A DNA stretch of 64,000 nucleotides, from the NCBI GenBank assembly GCA_963971405.1, contig OZ020484.1, forward strand, positions 19,344,001 through 19,408,000, read 5' to 3'. Position numbers and translations under genes: made by a program. The notes below the pieces were generated by a model. It saw only the letters and a program-made list of their open reading frames with translations, did not search any database and had not been told where the DNA came from. This document shows, one piece after another, positions 58,710 to 64,000 of the stretch. This stretch comes from Psococerastis gibbosa. Taxonomy: Eukaryota; Arthropoda; Insecta; Psocodea; Psocidae. Positions within the stretch are counted from its first letter, which is position 1, and each line of letters opens with the position of its first letter.

Positions 58710-59531
58710 AATAAATAATCTCCTAAATCCATTTGGACTTTGGCATTGGACAAGGGACCCATAGGCCACCATAAGTAGGCCTAGGTCCATAAAAAGTCCA
58801 TCAGGACATTATTATTATTATTATTATTATAAAAATAAAAACTATTATTTTTAATATTGTATTGTATTCTTTCTATTAAATGCTCCCAGTGCTGGGGGTA
58901 CCGACTGGGAAAAAAAATATTATTATTATTATTATTATTTTGTAAATATATGCCCCTTGTCCAGAGAATACTGGGCAAAAAAAAATAGCCTGTGATGATG
59001 CCGTATAGGTGGTTAAGACATGGTGACGATGATGATGTTAACTATGATGATGATGATGTTAGTGATGATGATATAGGAAAGCTTTGGACGAAAGAATGGA
59101 ATGGAGAGCAGAAACAGGGGAAGATGAGGGATGTCAGGTCGTGTCCACACGTCAGCGCCCAGTCCAAATTAAAAGACTCCCTCACTGCTGAAAAGGGTAA
59201 AAATTTAACAAAGCGTGAGCTTCAGACATGCTACCTCACTTACTAGGCTCAGGGCCGAATATGTCCGGTATGTCAGAGCATCTCTGGGGCTCCCTCGAAA
59301 TTTCAATTAAATGGTAGTTCTGTGCTCTGGTATGATGGCGGCATAAGGATTTTTCAGACGAATTTCTGAAAAATGGGGAAAATTACCGAAAATTTAGGCT
59401 CAAATAGGTAATTTGAGCTGCGGGTGGGGATCCTTTGAGGTGTGTTCTGTCTTTATGACCAAGAACAGGATGTTCAGTTAAGCAATGAAATAAAAGCGAC
59501 CAGTATTTGTTGTTGTTGTTGTTGTTGTTTC

Positions 59532-59897
59532 CAACGCCTCCTTTCAAAATTTCTACTTTAAGCAACCCTGTCAGCCTGGCGGGGGGAATGAGTCTGTTTG
59601 TTAACTTGAGGCACCCTATGGGCAGACTCTTTCACCTCGACGGAAAGGGTTGACTGACTGGGTGGACCTCCTGATTATAGTGGATTCCGATCCACTTGGG
59701 GAACATGGTAAAGCCACACGATTAAATCAGAGGTGACCAGGTCTCGACACGCACGTAGACTCTCTGGTTTAGTCTCAGCGCGATATCTAGTCCCACCATG
59801 TTCCCCTGCCAACGCTGTACACACTACCAAGTTTGCCGCAGTTTGAAACATGTTAACTGCTCTCTTGGAATCAACATGGTAAGGCCGTTGGCAAAAG
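59532..59897 (+). repeat. Unclassified interspersed repeat, copy 3
   Basis: Begins CAACGCCTC directly after a GTT microsatellite and ends GGTAAGGCCGTTGGC. It is collinear with copy 2. Confidence 0.7.
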
Positions 59898-60966
59898 CGA
59901 CCAGTGTCATCAACTGTCTTTTATACGATAGGGATTGCTCCACGAGTCTGTATAGTCAGGGTAAATCCCCATGCTGAAATTGAATAAATGATCCCGAATA
60001 GCTACGTTGTGAGATATTGATTTATATATTTATAGTTAATTAGTTTATATATGACAGAACCCAGTGCGTGTAATGCTTTAGTTCAACTCCCCCTCCCCCA
60101 CCCCGGGTCTAATCAACTAGTCTGGCTTTGCTGTGAGCCCACCACGGTTAAATTTACAGACTTAGCGCAGCATGTGAATAATGCAGTACACAACGAGCCT
60201 GCCACACGCCATTCCCATGCCTTGTTGCTCCCTATTTATGCGTCAGCATAAGGGAAGCTTTGTGATTGTTGAAGCTTTTGATTTTGAGATTTTAGTGGTT
60301 TTAATAGTTTTGAGGTTCCAGGACTTTTACGAAATGTACAGATGTACTGTATGTCTGTCTGTTCGTCCATCTGTCTTTCTGTATTTACAGGATTTATGGC
60401 CACGTAAAAAAGTAACGCAATTCATTTTTGCTTTCTTAGTTACATAAAGTTGCACTATAATTATTACACTCCTTTTTAATAGCCAGTAAATTAAATTAGA
60501 GTTTTTCTCATGGCAATAAGAAGACAAAGGGCGAATTCTCATTTTTAATTGCAGTGGAAAAATAACAATACCTTGTCCGGTCTCATTTCCTTTATGCTTT
60601 ACCCCAGTAAAAGAGGCGATTCTCTCCTTTGACGTTTTTAAATTAATTCTACCTGCGTAATTTATTTCTGTTGACTGATCTAGGCCCTGTGCACCCGAAC
60701 GTTCGACGTCGGCCACCGACCCCGACGCCGACGGTAGGCGTTACACCCTGAGAAATATGTCTATCGGAGCAAATGAGCTTGCTGAGTGGTTCGTTCAAAA
60801 CCACAGAGTCTGCTTCAGAAAATTTCTATGAGTTGGCGTGTCTAGGGGAAAACCATGCAATTTTGGGGATTCGGCTTCACACGGGGAATTGTCGAGAAAT
60901 CGACAAGAAATCTCCTGCTATGAACGGATAGTTATAAGCTACCCCCCCCCCCTGCCCCCTCCCAAA

Positions 60967-61860
60967 TTTGGTAAATCTCGAAGTGAGATGCCATGTGCAT
61001 AATTGCGACTTACAAAATCCAAATTGGCAATGCCCAGCTATCACTAAAGCATTAACGACAAAATACCTTGGGGTCCACTTTGACAGTGATATGAAATGGA
61101 GCAGCCACATAAAATCGATAAAAGGAAAATGTCGAAATTTTTTAAGACAACTTTTTTACCTCCACACGGTCTGCCCCCAAAAAGTTTTTATCCAACTATA
61201 CCACTCACTTTATGAATCTAGGTTAGCGTATGGTATCCAAGTGTGGGGTGGGACCTTTGTCACAAATTTAAATTCACTTGTAGTTACCCAAAAATACCTT
61301 ATTAGAACAATAGTAAAAAAACCTAGAACTTGGCCATCATTCCCTCTCTTTATTCCCGCTGCGGCACTTGTTCTTATACAAGACATTGCGAATTTTTTAC
61401 TCTATCAGTGGCGACATGGTACAGAGACCCAGACCAGCAAATACTAGAAGAATTGAGCACCTTGTAGTACATAGGGCATACATTGCAAATTTTACCAAAT
61501 CCTACCAATATATAGCACCAAAATTATTTAACGTACTTAATATTTGTCCTGGGCCGCTGTCAATAAATAAATTTTCCAAATTCGCCCGGGAATGGCTGAT
61601 GAGACGGGAAGAGGTGGAATCCTTATTTGAAATAGTGGACTATATAGACTGTTTTGTGTTTACGAGAGATCTGTTATTAATATGTAAGTGTAGTTTAATA
61701 AGTTAGTTTAAGTATGTGTAATTAAATTTTTATTTCTTTTTTACTTAGTTTTAGAGTAGGGTAAATTGTTATAGGTCTTCTTGTAGGGCTTTACAATTAT
61801 TGTGTTTACATTGTTCTATTTAATACACATTCATTCATTCATTCATCTATTGTAAATTAA
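60967..61860 (+). pseudogene. LINE 3' part, 5'-truncated, with ATTC tail
   Basis: Frame 60968-61447 gives ALTTKYLGVHFDSDMKWSSH, LYHSLYESRLAYGIQVWGG and QKYLIRTIVKKPRTWPSFPL, the thumb and connection region of a LINE reverse transcriptase. Near 61390 the reading shifts and continues as NTRRIEHLVVHRAYIANFTK and SYQYIAPKLFNVLN to a stop at 61706. The 3' end has a run of ATTC repeats at about 61829-61848, a usual LINE tail. Upstream of about 60960 a C run marks the truncation. Confidence 0.8.
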
Positions 61861-62617
61861 TTTATAACGCTCTGATTTAATCGATCCCACTATTGTTTTT
61901 CCTATTTTGACCCACAAATACCCCCCCCCCCCCCTCAAATGGGCTTGATCCGTCCCTGGCTAGCCCTATGGTCACAATGGAAAAGACGTCAGCAAATCGC
62001 GAGTGGGAGTGCCGTGCCCTATTTCTGCATTTACTTTCACAATTGATTAGTTCATTAAATAAACTTCTACGCGGGTCGGCGGGTCCAGCGCCGTAACCAG
62101 CCGGCCAATATGCAGAGAGTTTTCCACCTATTCATTATAAAAATTCCGCTCGTGGGAAACCCTTCTTAATAAGTCTTTGTGTAAAAATCTACAGTATTTT
62201 TTCTTTCAACATCATCAATTTTGCACCTATATTATATTAAAATTTTCTCGAATCCCCTATTTGGAGTCATTTTAATAAGTTTTGATCTGTGAACTCTGGC
62301 TGTACTGCTGTAAAAACGCATACCCCCCCCCCCCTATTTGGTTTTCTAAACATTTTCCTGTTACTTGGGCTTTGCACCAACTATTCGCAAACATGAAACC
62401 AACCTCACCCCCCCCCCCCACCCCAGAAGTAAAATCCGGCTGCATAGGTCCCTTTGTGAGTGGGCTTGTTCCACCATAACATTTTGTTTACGCAGCACCG
62501 TACATTTTATGAAACTATGCTAAACCGTTTTAAGGTGCAATTACGTAGTGAGAAAATTAGAACAACATGCCTTGGGATTGTATATAAACAAGCGTTAAAA
62601 CATCTGGAGATACTTAC

Positions 62618-62824
62618 GGTTGAGATCTAACGTTAATACTTTGGAAGCAGGAGGTTCGATGTTGTTATTAGATGCTTGGCAAACTAGCTGAGCGTTGTGA
62701 TGCCGCCTTTCCAGCCTAGGAAGGGTGATGTGATTTACGGTAACATCTCCAGTCTGTTTCTGCTCAAACGAGTCGTCGATTATTCTGTTTTCCAGGAACC
62801 ATACCACCCTTGGACGAGGTCGAC
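62618..62824 (-). CDS. Sidestep-family receptor, exon 1 in window (second half of an Ig domain)
   Basis: Internal coding exon of about 69 residues. It opens after a pyrimidine-rich acceptor ending in CAG at 62825 and closes at a GTAAGT donor. The entry phase needs one base from an upstream exon (giving the Gly of GRPRPRVVWFLEN) and it ends with one base of a split Leu codon. Seen: WF in the position of the C-strand Trp, then the Ig F-strand Cys in LVCQASNNNIEPP, and the closing LTLDLNL linker. The ASNNNI..PP..VLTLDLN string is characteristic of arthropod Sidestep proteins, axon-guidance receptors of the Ig superfamily that bind Beat-type partners. The partner half of the Ig domain and the signal peptide are upstream, beyond the window. 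The paralogue (side or one of the side-like genes) cannot be fixed. Confidence 0.93.
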
Positions 62825-64000
62825 CTGGAAAAAATCAGAAATGTCTCTTATGTGACATGTTTATATCCCGGAGACAATTTGTGGCTGTTAAGGCTTTAAC
62901 AGTGTACGTCCCGTACGAAAAAGGCACCCCAAAATCCGTCGATTTTACACACTTCTTATTTTTTATTTAATTAAAAAAAGCAAGATATTAATGATTTGGC
63001 TAATTTAAGCCTACTTCATGCATCAATTAATAAAAACCATACTTTTTTCGTAAAAATGATTGAGGGCTAAAATTTTACGTAAAATAGATAAAAACAGATA
63101 CAAACTACAAAACCAAATATTAATTGTACCCTATTATATGATGCATAAAGTAGTCTTCTGCAACTTAAATGAATCAATATTTCAATAGCTTGCAAGCTTA
63201 GTTAATTAAATAAAAAATAAGAAGTATTAAATTTTAAGGAGAGATTTCAAAATATTTCGTAAAGAACATGAGGTACCAGTGATACCGTACATGTTATCCT
63301 ATTAATTAATTACTATTGGTACCGAGATAGATAATGGGTAATAATAAACATTATTTCGGTTGCCTCGATTTTCCCTATCCCAAAGCATTGGATTGGGTTA
63401 ATTGTTAGAGCGAGCCGGAAGGTTTTCGATGGCATAGTGGTAGCTTGTTCGTAGTTGTGCGAGTCTCTACACACCATGCGATCGGAAACTTGTCGTAACT
63501 CAACACAGGTTTTACCTACAGAGGCGGCTGAAGAGGTTATTCGGATGCATTCATTGAATTGTTTGCATGCGAATAATCTTTAAATAAAAGGAAAAAAAAT
63601 GTGTAAAAAAGGTTAGTTTCCAAAATATTTGGTAAATATTTGCCTTAAATATTATGAGGCATACAATGTGTATTGTATTTAGGGTTCGTGCTAGAAAGAA
63701 CCTGCAAGAAAATCATACATTTAAACTTTAAAGTAGCTTGAGGAATAATTCATTGCATCCATAATCGCACAACTTTACGAATGGCAATTTTAGTTAAATT
63801 ACGGAAGGTTAGCTACTAAAAAAATTTACTTCTTTGTTTTCTAGCTCGCCTAATTGTATGTATGGTAAATATGAAAAATTATATAAAAATCAGGAGAAGC
63901 TGCCTCAACAAAAAGGGTTCATAGCAACAAACCCACATGCCCATTGAATATAAATTCACTTACTATTCATTCATCTTTCAGCTCGATTTCAAAACAGTTT
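62825..64000 (-). other. Intron upstream of exon 1 (partial)
   Basis: No exon was recognised here. It holds a copy of the palindromic AGTAGTCTTCT repeat family (about 62905-63240, related in inverted orientation to 12898-13265) and a SINE-like element at 63425-63590. The remainder is AT-rich unique sequence. Confidence 0.6.
63425..63590 (+). mobile_element. SINE-like repeat (family 2), best A box
   Basis: Contains TGGCATAGTGG (63430-63440), a perfect pol III A-box consensus, followed by TTGTGCGAGTCTCTACACAC, TTGTCGTAACTCAACACAGG and GAAGAGGTTATTCGGATGCA. No clear B box was seen. Ends A-rich (AAATAAAAGGAAAAAAAA). Confidence 0.62.

Larger units (their letters stand above)
56298..62617 (-). other. 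Intron between exons 1 and 2
   Basis: Contains, besides separately listed elements (56362-56639, 57403-57706, 57865-58709, 59532-59897, 60967-61860), simple ATT repeats at about 58806-58830 and 58918-58940, a GAT run near 59030-59075 and a GTT run near 59505-59530. Long C runs stand near 61920, 62325 and 62408. A GATCCGTCCCTG end at about 61947-61960 looks like one end of a hAT-type MITE whose other end is missing. The stretch 60251-60410 is a diverged start of the Helentron-like family. I see no other gene. Confidence 0.6.

Noticed and set aside
59383..59565. Poly-Asn protein reading NNNNNNN
   Set aside because: It is the translation of a GTT/AAC microsatellite.

Overview
The window is eukaryotic, AT-rich and repeat-dense, and it is almost entirely one large gene read on the minus strand. 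Ten exons, from 62824 down to 9558, splice together in one consistent reading frame with matching phases and good GT/AG sites. They encode about 610 residues of a sidestep-family (Side) cell-adhesion receptor: the end of one Ig domain, three further Ig domains, one FN3 domain, a transmembrane helix, and a basic then acidic cytoplasmic tail. This family is known from arthropods, so the organism is most likely an arthropod. The long introns full of Penelope-like, hAT-like, LINE, SINE and Helentron-like repeats suggest a large-genome crustacean or chelicerate, but I cannot fix the lineage. The 5' exons (signal peptide, first Ig domains) lie beyond 64000. The last tail exon(s) were not found; they may lie in 1-9557 or beyond position 1.

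Layout in gene order (minus strand). 62825-64000: upstream intron with a SINE. 62618-62824: exon 1. 56298-62617: intron with a LINE 3' part, a full Helentron-like element and several MITEs. 52725-56297: exons 2 and 3, together one Ig domain. 38671-52724: 14-kb intron with a Penelope-like element encoding a GIY-YIG domain, a decayed LINE, and nested MITE and SINE copies. 33418-38670: exons 4 and 5, one Ig domain, separated by hAT MITEs, a foldback element and a LINE tail. 26396-28410: exons 6-8, compactly spaced (last Ig plus FN3). 17023-17274: exon 9 (transmembrane). 9558-9736: exon 10 (cytoplasmic). 1-9557: repeats, including an older Penelope reverse transcriptase split by a SINE.

No RNA gene, CRISPR array or second host gene was recognised. 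The most interesting extra signals are three hammerhead-ribozyme-like motifs sharing one unusual layout (48.1, 54.4 and 57.5 kb). There is also a family of about 800-bp elements with the architecture of Helentron-derived DINE/HINE elements, a set of short hAT-type MITEs with identifiable 8-bp target duplications and internal C/G runs, and several long hairpins. Most other open frames are shadows of these repeats.
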